Below, piece after piece: positions 50,401-61,395 of a stretch of DNA of 64,000 nucleotides (position 1 is its first letter; each line of letters opens with the position of its first letter). The stretch spans positions 3,890,708-3,954,707 of the forward strand of contig VXAI01000019.1 in the NCBI GenBank assembly GCA_013399305.1, written 5' to 3'. This DNA comes from Rostratula benghalensis. Its lineage: Eukaryota; Chordata; Aves; Charadriiformes; Rostratulidae. Under the pieces are notes generated by a model, which saw only the letters and a list, made by a program, of their open reading frames with translations, made no database searches and was not told the DNA's origin. Made by a program: the position numbers and the translations under genes.

Positions 50401-51034
50401 TTTTTTAATATTCAATTCGGCATGAAACTTTTCAGGCAGCCGTGACAACCCTGTCAGTAGTAATACTCAACTGAGTGACAATAAGGACAATACGTAAGTG
50501 ATGGAATGTGAGCATTCAAGGGAGTACCATGTCCTGACCTGGTGTAACTTTGATGAGCACTCTCTGACTTATGCCTTCTTTCATTTATGATAAACGTCCT
50601 TATTCCCAGAGGTGCTTCATGTAATCGAGCTCAAGTGGGATGAGTCAGTGATATGCACAGCAGTTATTCAAAACTATTTAGATAAGAAATAACACTGCCA
50701 TAAGACAGGTTGGTTGGGTTTTTTTATTCACACTCTTCATATAAGCCTTTATGGACTGAGGAATTTGATGCAATAAGAGGTTTAAAACTTGAGGAAATTC
50801 AGTTTTACTAAAATATACTGTGGTCCATCAGAAATGTACTAAATAGTCATACTTCCAAGGTCTAAACAAGCAAACATTTAAAGGAGATTCCCATTAATGT
50901 TTGTGCAGGTCCAAGTTGGAAAGAACACGATAAAAATCCTTTGCAGCTTTTAGCATTTTTACTTTTGACCATCCCTTTGAAATGCAAGTTTTCGGAATCA
51001 CCATGGGATAACGAAACAAACCAGCAAAATTATT

Positions 51035-51069
<35 letters not shown>

Positions 51070-51729
51070 GAGGCATAGGAAAAATATATCCTTCCCTTTC
51101 TTCCTTTTGCCTTCACCTGACATAAGCACTAAGGCCAGCAAGCAAGGTAAATCAGAGCAGTGTTCTCTTTTTTTGATGCAGGAGTGATTTTCTGAGGGAG
51201 TGTGTTTTTGTGCAGGAGAAAGGGAGAAATGACCCCAGAAAAGGAGGAGAAGGATAAAAGGGAGTAAGCTGCATCAAAACAGCATCACAAAATACCAACT
51301 GAAAGAGAGATTTTGCCAAAGAAAGTGAGATGTGGGTGATGTGATGTCATCTCCGCTTATTTATATACAACAAAGCCCATAAATAAGCAGTTCAGATCTT
51401 GTACTGAGTTACACAATGTGGAACTCCCACATGAGTCCAATAAAACAGAACTGGTGAGAGGCCAAATCCAACAAAGGAGAAAGAAACATATTTTATTTCT
51501 CTAACAAACTCTGTTAAAGTACAATATGTACAAAAAAAAAAAAAAAAAGTGCCTACCAACATTCATGTCTCTGCACTGCTTGACATCGAAGATAGTCAGT
51601 ACTCCATGCAGCAGACTATGGAATAGAGTTCATCCAGCAAGTAGAGTCATGGTAACTGGAACCAGAAGAAATAAAAGCATGAAAAAGTAACAAAACACAG
51701 CCCAGTGCAAAATAGAATTTGGTGAATTG
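47491..51729. other. Unique interval, no gene
   Basis: No gene or interspersed repeat recognised. An A-run tract is at about 48152-48166, a T29 tract at 51037-51065 and an A17 tract at 51532-51548. The segment 48590-48760 is non-repetitive and of mixed composition. Purine-rich DNA lies at about 51217-51267. Confidence 0.5.
51037..51065 (+). repeat. T29 tract
   Basis: The longest homopolymer in the window, 29 uninterrupted T. If read on minus it would be a 29-A tail, but no retrocopy is recognisable at 51066 onward. Confidence 0.95.
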
Positions 51730-52035
51730 CAGAATCACAGAATCTTCATGGTTGTAAGGGACCTCTGGGATCCTCGAGTCCAACTGTAAACAAACAAAAC
51801 CAAAACCAAAAACGAAAAACCAACCAACCAAACCCAAAACCACCACTCACCAAGAACACCACACACCAACAACACCACACCCCAAAAACTCCCACCATAA
51901 CAACAGCCACCACACCCAACAATCTCAGGCATTGGAGCACACCCTGAAGTGCCACATCTACACTTTTCTTAAATATTTCCAGGGATGGTGACCCCACCAC
52001 CTCTCTGGGCAGGCTGTTCCAGTGCCTGACCACTC
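51730..52035 (-). mobile_element. CR1 LINE 3' end with A/C-only insertion, minus strand
   Basis: Starts with the CR1 terminus CAGAATCACAGAATCTTCATGG at 51730 and resumes at 51923 with TCTCAGGCATTGGAGCACACC, CCTGAAGTGCCACATCTACA and TCTGGGCAGGCTGTTCCAGTG up to 52035. Between these lies a 135-base tract of nearly pure A and C (51788-51922) that is absent from the sister copy at 39123-39975, where the corresponding space is only about 30 bases. The long minus-strand frame at 51746-52033 is an artefact of this tract (a run of V, W, F and G codons). Confidence 0.93.
51788..51922. repeat. A/C-only low-complexity tract inside CR1
   Basis: 135 bases with only six G or T (at 51814, 51847, 51854, 51890, 51898 and 51906). 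Early part CCAAAA- and CAAA-like, later part ACACC-like; no single unit repeats cleanly. Confidence 0.95.
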
Positions 52036-54429
52036 AGTGGTACACTGGAAAAGGAGTACCTTCTTATTTCTAAGTCGATTATTTTTACTAAAGTAACAGG
52101 GAGGGAAGAAAGAGTAGAGGTTCAGGGCTGGTGGCAGAAGTAGAGAATATCATAATAAGAGTACAGTGCAATCCACAACATTTTAAAACCATGAACACCA
52201 AGTCACAGAGGACGTCTTTTTAGTTTGGAATAAATTTTTATGTAACATTTATCTACATGTTTATTTAACATTAGGTCTATTTTCCTTAAGACAGCATGAT
52301 TCCTTTGTACCATGTATCTATGATGATTTGTAATGTGATACAGTTGCTTCTAATTTTTAGCACTGAATCCATATTTTGTTTATAGAAGTCCTTATTTCTT
52401 ACAAATTGTTTCAACTCAATTGGATACACTGTGAGATCACTCTAATTTAGTTCTTTCTATCTTTTCTTATATTTGCTCTTTCATCTTCGTGGAACTTCAC
52501 CTTCTCTTCTTACTGCATTTGAAAGGGCAAACCCTATAAGGGTTTGTTTTGCTTTGCTTTTTCCCTTTGCAAGAAATATTAAAAATACACATTTATCTTG
52601 AAATAAAAAGATTTAAATAATTATTGTTTATTCAGTCAGTAGAAGTACTTTCTTGTTGATGATTCACAGAGAAGAAATAAAATCAAGCATGACATAGTGA
52701 CATTATGTTAAAGTATGACAAAGGGGCAGGACCTCTTGAGACAGCGTCACCATGCTATGTTGTTCTCTGTGGTCCTCCTGTCTGTCAGGGTGAGGTGAGG
52801 TGCAGAAAGAAAGATACCTTCTTTATTTTAGATGCGTCATCAGGTTCCACCTCTTCTTTGAGATCTGCTTACCCTCCGGTTCACTGCGTGCTCACTGCAG
52901 GCTTTTTGATTTATCAGGACTGCTGGCTAAACTCCAAGTGAGAACTTCCATTCTGAATAAGATGAGCAAAAAGTTATGTCAGACCGCAGTTCAAGAGAGA
53001 ATTATGAGAATACATCAGGAACTGGACATTCAAAGTATATGTTTTTGATAACATCCCATGACATCTCCTGGAACTAAGCACTGAAGTTTCCTGAGCATCT
53101 TGGTATTTCATATTTGGCAGAGTAATCTGATATATAATATGTAAAATACTCCAAAGGTGGAACAGGTTTATCTATAATTCTGCCTGAGCATATACTATTG
53201 TATGATATCTGATAACATTTATACACTCTTATTCACTTATGTCACCTGACTGTTTAGGTCTTGATTGAGTAATTGCTGGAGATACAGCTGATGGAATAAT
53301 ATTCTCTGTAAGTATTTCCTTACTTTAAAATGAAAATATTTAGTATTTCATAACCTACTATTTATTTAGAGAAAACTAGAAGCGGGAAAAATAAAATCAA
53401 GTCTATGATATGGCTACTCAATGCATATGCATACATATACAGAACTAAGATGAAATCTTCCTGATTGGATATGAATTTTTGGACATGGGAAAGCTTATGA
53501 AGTGGATGAGTTCTGTGAAGCTGTGACTCTAAACTGCAGAGAAACAGAAAATTATTTTAGCTACAGGAAACATTTGACATTCATTATTTTTGGCATATCC
53601 CTCCATTCTTGTCCTTTTCAAAGAGCTCAGAAGAGTTTGTATTCATACTGATAATCTGAATGACCCTGCATGTAAAAATAAAATCATAGAAGAAATGGGA
53701 AAGCAAATATCATGCCTTCTGTGCAGGAAGCTTCTGCAACACAGGAAGGAAAAAATAATGTCTATACAGTGCAAGAAATTTCTCTGTGATAAGATGGGTC
53801 ACAGAAAAACATTTTTGTTTTCTTTTTTTTTGGTAGCCATTCAGCAGTATACAGGCATACAGTCAGCTGCTTCAGTTATTTTTTTTTATTCTAGTAATCA
53901 TGAAACACATGTTAATAAGATTACCTCTTTGAAAAAAATAGTCTTTTTTATTTTAGGGGGTACTGTCTTTTAACAACAAAATAGTCAACATTTTTCTAAT
54001 GCAACTCCAAAAAAGTCTCCCAATGTCGTATATTTCTCTAGAGTTCTGTTTGTACTCATTTATCTCATAAAACATCTCTATTTTTATGTCATTTTCTGAG
54101 TACTAGATTTCCCAATTTGTGAATTTCACATATTAGGAAGTGCATTTATTACAGCATTTATTTTAAAATTCTGTGTTAAACAGTTTCCAACCCTCTAACT
54201 AGGTTAGGAAATGAGTGAAAGTTTCAAACCCTAAAGGGGAATACATAACAGCAGACTTCAAATGCAAAAAAAATAAAATAGGCTCAAACCTCCAGACTTC
54301 AGTAACACCAAACTTCTCACATAAGAAGCATTGTGTATGTTGAAGCATACACTGAACTGAAGCTGATCTTTCCACCTTACATTTTTAAAAGTACAAAGCC
54401 AACAGCCAACATACACGTATCCTTTACTA

Positions 54430-54640
54430 TCTCATTAAAGCAGGAGCTATTTACCTCTCTGCATTACCATGACCTTGGCTATATAACAGACATTATCATG
54501 TCCTGATTGATATAATATGCAGCTTCCAAGCTGTGGGAGCAAAATTTGCATTGATGAAAGTATTATTACTTATAACGGCTATAAATCAGACTTGGATCGT
54601 GGCTCAATAACTTCTTTTCTAAGCCAAACATTCCACAGGT
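54430..54640. promoter_or_regulatory. Candidate conserved non-coding element
   Basis: About 210 bases free of low-complexity sequence, containing ATTATCATGTCCTGATTGAT and AAAATTTGCATTGATGAAAG. The second has ATTTGCAT, a POU octamer (54543-54550). Inferred from texture and motifs only. Confidence 0.18.
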
Positions 54641-55139
54641 AATATCTTTTCCATCAGTGTTGATATGTAAATTATATCTTCCTAAGAAAGGCTACATGCT
54701 ACACTAGGCAATGAACAGGTCAGAAAATATGCCGTTCAAAGATGTGTTTATTTTAGATCAGCAGGAAAAGTTCACAGCTCTGATCTTGAGAGCCTTATTC
54801 CAAACAGGCTTTGGGTGATCAAGCATGGTTCCTGCTGATTTCTTCCTACTGAATCAGAGGAAATTTGTGAAGAACCAATTTGGTTATTGGTTTAACTCTC
54901 CCACTCAGCCTGGGACTTCCAGTACTTTCCACTGCAATCTGTTCAAACAGCTCCATCTCACTTTTGAAGCCCAACTTTCTACTGTGTATCAAGTTTTGGG
55001 CTCTCATTTTTAAAAAAAATTCAGCCTGATTATTCCCCCACAGGGAATAATCTTTCTCATTGCAATTGCTGTGCAAGGAATAAACCACCTGTGGGCAGCC
55101 ACAACGTATCTATTATCTTCTCCCTCAAAATTCATATGT

Positions 55140-55260
55140 GCCTTGTCACCTACAAGCACACCGAGTCAATCCCATTATTTTAGCTACCTTGCTGTTAATT
55201 TGCATTAATTACTGTCTTCCACCATTAACAAAAGAATCCTTGGGTTGGGCAATCCTTTAG
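55140..55260. promoter_or_regulatory. Candidate homeodomain/POU regulatory element
   Basis: TTAATTTGCATTAATTA at 55195-55211 combines an ATTTGCAT octamer (55198-55205) with a flanking TTAATTA homeodomain site, within unique sequence. Composite sites like this are known in vertebrate developmental enhancers; function here is inference. Confidence 0.22.
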
Positions 55261-56560
55261 CTCCCTCTGAAAAAGACTTTTAGCAAAATGGGGTCAGAGG
55301 AGATGAGTGGGCCAGAATAAACAAACAAAAAAAAAGTTAAAAAAACCCCCCAATGCTCATCTTGTTTTCAGACCCAAATTGCTGACAGACTGTATACATC
55401 CATACTAACAGCAGTGCACCATTACACACACATGAAAAATTCCACTCAAGGCAAAAAGATCATTTATTACCACCCAAAAAACTGTTTGTACAGTGCAGAG
55501 CATTTTTGGATTGCATGTTAAGTAGTCTATTATCCACCCTTTTTCCAAGGTCCATTCTAATTTTTTTCTGCCTTTTCCCTCCTTCGCCATATATTAACCA
55601 TCATTCACAGCCAAAATAATGCTAGGTTTTTTTTTGAAAGCTCCATTTGGATAAGTTACTTGGAAGCATTGTAGAAAAATTAATTTTAAAATAGCTAATG
55701 AAACAATACTCTAAATATTTTATCTAAAAGTCACTGGGTTTACTGATCTAATCTTACCTGTGTATTATATAAGTCCTTCAGCTGCTGAATATTTTACAGC
55801 AGGAACTCCAGGAGAGGTCCATGACTGTGACACTGAGCTTGTCCTTTGGCCCTGTTCTCTGTATTCACATTTTTCCACTGAAATCCACGAGTGTTAACGG
55901 GCCCTTTAAAAGGCATAAGAAAAACTGACAAGACAGTCTGGCATCCATCATTGCTCAGAAGATTTATATTTCCAGGGTTGTGGACTGCCTTAAAGAAAGT
56001 AAACTTACTGGAAAGATGTCCTGGAGATTACGTGCAATCTGAAGGTCGGTGGCCTTATTCACCTGCAACAGGCAACTGTGATTTAGGTAATAGAGTCACA
56101 TAACCTTCTTCCTGTGATTACTGCCACCAGGCATAGTCTGGTACTTTCACGCTGAAAATCTTGATTTAAAACTGATCTTCTAAATTAAAATAGAAGAATA
56201 TTTGTAAATATATTTTCATTCTAGTATCACTTTACTTTTCCAGATTCAAATATCTCTATATCCATGCTGTAGTTAGCACCCAGTTATTAAATTTTAAACA
56301 TAACCTACTGAATGCTGTTACACTCAGAAATGCCATAAAATTTTGGACACAGATTCTAATTTCGGACATGAATAAAAATTATTCACTTACAATAAGATTA
56401 TGGGGAAAAAACTTTTTTTAAAAAAATCCTCCAATTTATACCATAAATAATGTTCTTTGATTATAAAGTTCTCACTGATGCTGGATATCTACAGAGTACT
56501 CTTGAAATATTAACAAAGGTATGAGACAGACTGCCTTTAAACAACTTAGTGGACTTGGGG

Positions 56561-56616
56561 TTTAGTTTGTTTGTTTGTTGTTGCTAAGGTGTTTGTTTGT
56601 TTGTTTGTTTTATTTT
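56561..56616 (+). repeat. Interrupted TTTG microsatellite
   Basis: Two blocks of TTTG units separated by TTGTTGCTAAGGTG. Confidence 0.9.
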
Positions 56617-56935
56617 CCAGGTAGCAAGTTCTGATCAACAATTGTAAAAGAAGCAGACTCTATATCCAGAACTAAAACTGTAATTGTTTTCCATTATAAA
56701 GTCCCAGTTTCATTTTGTATATTTTGAAAAATTGGTTTGCTCTAGAAAATACTAGTGTCTCAGAAGAAAGAACAGGGTTTCATTTCCATTGGCTTTGCTG
56801 GTTTATTTTCTAGGCTTTATAAAATCTGCTTCTACTTTAATTTCTTGTAGATTGACACTATCCTCCTGTAGTGATAAAGTCAAGTAGTTATTCACTTTCA
56901 GATCCCTCGGAAGTGTGTGGACAATATATTATTTG

Positions 56936-57073
56936 GAAGGAATTATTTCTTATTAGTGAATGAGAAACTGGCCCAGGTTGCCCAGAGAAGCTGTGGATGT
57001 CCTGTCCCTGGTGGTGTTCAAGACAAGGCTGGATGGGGCTTTGAGCAACCTGGGCTGGTGGGAGTTGTCCCTG
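56936..57073 (+). mobile_element. CR1 LINE fragment (CR1-J-like)
   Basis: Short sense fragment of the 3' UTR: CTGGCCCAGGTTGCCCAGAG at 56969, CCTGGTGGTGTTCAAGACAAG and TGGATGGGGCTTTGAGCAACC. It lacks the last part of the element and its tail. The + frame at 56960-57286 reads through it and is not a gene. Confidence 0.88.
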
Positions 57074-58786
57074 AATGCTTTTAATTCACTGCATTGCATC
57101 TGTTTGGACACCAGATCTACCATTAGGTATTCTTATCTCAGTGAAAGAAGCAGTGGCTATTATACACCTACAGATGTTTTTTTCAGTGTTTGGCACACAA
57201 TAGCAAGGACATTCCTGTCCTTCCTACTGGTGTATTCCCAGCACTCCCTTCATGGCTCTGCCTATTTCACCAAATCACATCATTAGCCGGGTTGGGAACT
57301 GCACTTTCTAAGTGAGTGCATTTTTGCTTGGCCAGAGCAGTATCCATGGAAGGGCTTCCTGAACCAGGTACGTCACAGAGATCAGCCACAGAGAGAGGCA
57401 AGTCAGGCAAGGTTTTGAAAGAACCTAAATATCTGCCCCTACAGATTGTATCTGTCCATACAATCACAGCTGTTCAGACTGAGCTAAATATTTTTTTTCC
57501 CAATTCCCTTTAGGCTAAAAAGGCCTCAATATATCCATTATAACTTTTGATTATTCTCCTGCTTTCCTTTTCTTGTTCCTAACCCATACACAGTGTTCAC
57601 AAACTACCAGCATAGGTAGTTTACAGAAGGAAATACGTCCTGACAACATTTCATGGCAGACCTAATTCTTAATGACAGAGATATCAAAACTCTCAAGAAA
57701 TTGTCATTAAAGAAAAAAGAAAATGTGATTCACCACCACTGAGTTTGATATAGGCAAAGCAGACAAAGAAGGATAGAAACAAAATTTTATATGCCTCCAC
57801 TGTTATTTTCCATTAACCAAAGCATAAACAGCACAGATATGGAGGCAGAAGAGCAGTTCAGAGAATACTCAGTCAATAACACGTGAAGTTCAAGTCCATG
57901 TACATACAATGAGCTGTAATGGCAGCAATTTTCATATGCAAGTCTTTCTGAAATAATATCAAGGTTGCTACAAATCTTTTCTGCTAGACCACAATTGCTT
58001 GCTTAATCTGGCAACACCTCCACCAATAATTTTATAATCCTTGACACCATCTTTACTTACCTGATTAAAAAGTTCAGAATGCAAGTACAACTGAAAAAAA
58101 TAAGAAACTGAAAAAGGACAAATTATTTCTTTGACTTGGTTTGCTTTTTTAATGCTCTTAAAAGCCAGCAAGGATTTCCTGCATTCACAAATCAAAAAAA
58201 CCATTGAAATCAAAAGAGATTTTACAGATTGCAAAAAAAGTGTGAGTTAAATTTAAGGCAAACTCTCTCTCTCTCTAAAGCCTCCAGGACTAGTTCACTA
58301 GCCAGGATGCAGCTCCAGAATACATATACTTTATCTATGGATGGGCAAAATGTCTAACAACACCTGGTAACAATCTAAGAAACAGAATCTTACATGATAA
58401 TTCTTCCTTATAAAGTGCTTTATAAAATTCTCCCTTGTGAGGTGGATGTGTGCTCATTCTTTCTTAAAGACACATAATGTAATGATTGTCAGAAATAAAA
58501 AAAACACAACTGTGAGGTCATTCCAGGACTCAACAGAAAGACGAAAGCTATTAAAAAAAAAAAAAAAAAAAAAAAGCACCCAAAAAACCAAAACAACCCC
58601 CCCATTACCAAAATGAGAAAGAGAAAGAAAAGAAACCTAGCAGATATTTTTAGAATCTCAGACTGATTTCTTTAATAAGGAAAATAAAGCAGAGGCAGAC
58701 TGGGACTCTACATGAACAAGCAATATTTTTTCAGTAGATTTGGCACTTTATCATAAAGCATATAAAATACATTATTAATCTGAAGA
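57074..58786. other. Unique interval, no gene
   Basis: No gene recognised. A CT dinucleotide run at about 58263-58277 and an A23 tract at 58553-58575 followed by an A/C-rich stretch to about 58612. Confidence 0.5.
58553..58575 (+). repeat. A23 tract with A/C-rich continuation
   Basis: 23 uninterrupted A, then GCACCC and an A/C-rich stretch with CCAAAA words ending near 58612. Confidence 0.95.
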
Positions 58787-58905
58787 GAATCACAGAATGG
58801 CTGATGTTGGGAGGAATCTCTGGAGGTCATCTGGTCCAACCCTTGCCCAAGCAGGGCCCCCTAGAGATGGTTGCTCAGGATCATGACCAATAACGTGCCT
58901 CAGAA
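58787..58905 (-). mobile_element. CR1 LINE 3' end, minus strand, diverged
   Basis: GAATCACAGAATGGCTGATG at 58787, then GGAGGTCATCTGGTCCAACC and AGCAGGGCCCCCTAGAGATGG, the CR1 subfamily in which the 3' UTR reads ACCTCTGGAGATCATCTAGTCC. The match fades after about 58890. An older copy than its neighbours. Confidence 0.85.
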
Positions 58906-59502
58906 AAATTTCTATCCAATTCTACCTTGCAGCTGGCAGCCAGCGCAGGGTGATACTCTATTAAGAACTGGGTTTAAAACCTCAGACAAAAAGGCATTAT
59001 ATTAGCAGTACAGGTTCCATGGATCATATACACACATTCAAAGAATGTTTTTTTAATTTGCCTATGCTTTCTGTAATTAAGAAACACCAGGTTTATATTT
59101 GTCTCAGCACTCCAAGCTACGTTTGCTCATGGCACAAGCAGTTTATAATTATTTCAAAACATATTTTGCCACAGGATCTTGCACCATTCACTGCGGTCAG
59201 TGGACAAACAAAGAGGTAGAAATGAAGTTAAAAGCATAAAAGTCTAATATGTCTTTGTTTTCAAGTACTTGGCTTTTATATGAAAGCCAGACAAATACCT
59301 GGCAAGGCTAAATTACTGAGTCACAGGAGACTGCCTGAGAATTAACGATTGTGTAGGGTTACACTCTTGAAGTCTTTCCTGAGGCACAACACAGTAGACA
59401 ACAATCATTTTCACATGTTTTGTGAACTTGAACTAAACAAAGTTTATATAAATCTAATCATTATATGTTACTTTATAACTTACGGGTGATATATAAATAT
59501 AA
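58906..59502. other. Unique interval up to the assembly gap
   Basis: No gene recognised; AT-rich unique DNA, ending in ATATAAATATAA before the N run. Confidence 0.5.
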
Positions 59503-59518
59503 NNNNNNNNNNNNNNNN
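59503..59518. other. Assembly gap (16 N)
   Basis: Sixteen undetermined bases. They sit precisely where the tail microsatellite of the following minus-strand CR1 copy should be. Confidence 1.
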
Positions 59519-59640
59519 GAATGGTTAGAATTGGAAGGGACTTAAAGATCATCCAGTTCCAACCCCCCTGCCATGGGCAGGGACACCTCCCACCAGACCA
59601 GGTTGCTCAAAACCCCATCCAGCCTAGTCTTGAACCCCTC
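59519..59640 (-). mobile_element. CR1 LINE 3' end, minus strand (CR1-J-like)
   Basis: GAATGGTTAGAATTGGAAGG at 59519, CCAACCCCCCTGCCATGGGC, ACCTCCCACCAGACCAGG and CCAGCCTAGTCTTGAACCCC. It is 5'-truncated near 59640. The tail proper falls in the assembly gap. Confidence 0.93.
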
Positions 59641-61201
59641 TGTGATTATTTGTGAGGTCACCAGGCAATTTTAGTAAAGCCCAAGCATTTATCACTGGAT
59701 ATTTCTTTTCATAGTGGGATCCACTAAAAAACCCCATCAGATCCAGCCATGCTATGCAAACCAGAGAGTATCAGAACAGGTTGTGTCTATTTATGTCCTT
59801 CAGCTTTCTGTCTTTGATTCCCATTTTGCCTTGGTAATTTCTTTCTGAACTACAGTCCCTGCTCCAGTCAAACTTGTTGTGCTCAGGCATGATCTGAAAT
59901 GTTATTGGCTGTAACAGAGTCATAGAGTCATCCTCTTTAATGTAAACACTCCACTACTTAAATGCTTAGAAGGAACACAAGCCTTCTGCTCCTTTAACGA
60001 AGCACTTGTAAAAAAAAACCCAAAACCAAAACCTAAACAGCCTGCAGCCTCCTTTTTTTTTTTTTTCCCCCTAAAGTTTTGACGTTGCCCTTCTGTCTGC
60101 TGCTTTTTATTCAGCGTGCCCAAGTCTGCCCTTTAAAAGTTCACTGCACGTCACTGCTGGAGGAGGCACGGGCAGCTGTTACTAGGATACTAAACCTAAT
60201 TGTGCAGCAGGCACCCTCAGCTGAAGACACATATGTTCACCTCATCTAGAGGTGCCCATCCTTTGATATTCGTGTGGGATGAAGAAATGTCTACGCCAGT
60301 GTATTTGGGGTTTTCTAACTGAAATTGATGTGCCTCCGATTTTTTGGGTCTAGTTGTTGCTGCTTTTTTACTGATTATCATCATTCTTTACAACACAGTC
60401 TACACTGCAAAAGAGAGGTAGATAGAAAGTGTTAGAGAATCCCTTGAAACACAGAAGAAAAGGATAAAATAAAATGTATGCATAATTTAGAAAACAATAC
60501 TTACCAAGAAACTAGTGCTGGAAAGATTTTGGTTTGTGATGGTATGGTGATAGATATCATGACCTGTAGCATCCTACCAAACACTGCTTAATTCCAGCCC
60601 ATCTCTTGGAGCCATCTCTATTTGCCTTAGTCTCTTCCCGCAAGGCCTCCGTGGAGATAGGGATCGTGCTATGAAACATATAGCCCATGGGTATAACATG
60701 GGAAAATCAGATTTTATTAGGATGTAAAACAACCCAAGCAGTATTCCCAGAAGCCTCTGTGATTCTGAGATGTATGTCACATCGTCTTTGCAAGATGAGC
60801 AAGGAACTTCAACTGTCTGGAACACAGGCAGAATTGAGAGATTAGATGCTTTACTTTTGAGAAAACCTGTAATGGGGCCAGGAACCGAAACCCTGATTTC
60901 CAAAGCATAGTTTTATGTTTCATCACCAAGTAATCCTTTCTTCCAATGCTACTCCAAAATCAATTTACATGGAGAAAGTGATATTTGCAATATTAATCAA
61001 ACCCATCCTCCCGTTCCCCAGCCAAAACTGCAATGCACAAATAAGCGGTAAAGACACTGTCAGCCTGTATATTTCAATTACTCCTGAAGATGGTAATAAC
61101 TGCAAGCAGTATAACAAGAGATTATTGTGCTTCTTTTTGGTTTATGCATCTGTGTATCCAACAGATAGACTTTTGCTTTGTCCATTAATATTTCAGCATA
61201 A
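59641..61201. other. Unique interval, no gene
   Basis: No gene assigned. An A/C-rich stretch (60009-60035) and a T run (60053-60066) are present. The first part of the 182-codon + frame (60915-61463) lies here, but its C-terminal third is antisense CR1. Confidence 0.45.
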
Positions 61202-61395
61202 CTCCCACCAGACCAGGTTGCTCCAAGTCCCATCCAGCCTGGCCTTGAACCCCTCCAGGGATGGGGCAGCCACAGCTTCTCTGGGCAACCTGGGACAGGG
61301 TCTCACCACCCTCACAGCAAAGAATTTCTTCCTAGTATCTTATCTAAATCTCCCCTCTTTCAGTTTAAAACCATCACCCCTCATCCTATCACTAC
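61202..61395 (-). mobile_element. CR1 LINE fragment, minus strand (CR1-J-like)
   Basis: CTCCCACCAGACCAGGTTGC at 61202, CTTGAACCCCTCCAGGGATG, CTCTGGGCAACCTGGGACAGG, AAGAATTTCTTCCTAGTATC and CAGTTTAAAACCATCACCCC. The terminal 60-70 bases and tail are not recognisable. The longest open frame of the window (60915-61463, +) runs antisense through this repeat. Confidence 0.92.

Larger units (their letters stand above)
52036..56935. other. Unique interval with possible regulatory DNA
   Basis: No gene assigned. The 127-codon + frame at 53590-53973 starts with TTG and is unrecognised. Two stretches look like conserved non-coding DNA (54430-54640 and 55140-55260). An A run is near 55328-55346 and a TTTG repeat at 56561-56616. 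No CR1 or LTR sequence seen. Confidence 0.45.

Noticed and set aside
51746..52033. 95-codon minus-strand frame rich in V, W, F and G, looking like a membrane segment
   Set aside because: Produced by the A/C-only tract and CR1 sequence; hydrophobicity is a composition effect.
53590..53973. 127-codon + frame with CxxC-like spacing (CLLCRKLLQHRKEK)
   Set aside because: Starts with TTG, lacks regular zinc-finger spacing and ends in a low-complexity T-rich region.
9065..61220. CR1 copies at 9035-9325 and 61202-61395 seeming to begin at the same internal point (CCCACCAGACCAGG)
   Set aside because: The first copy can be loosely aligned further toward the 3' end, so the shared breakpoint is probably just loss of recognisability.
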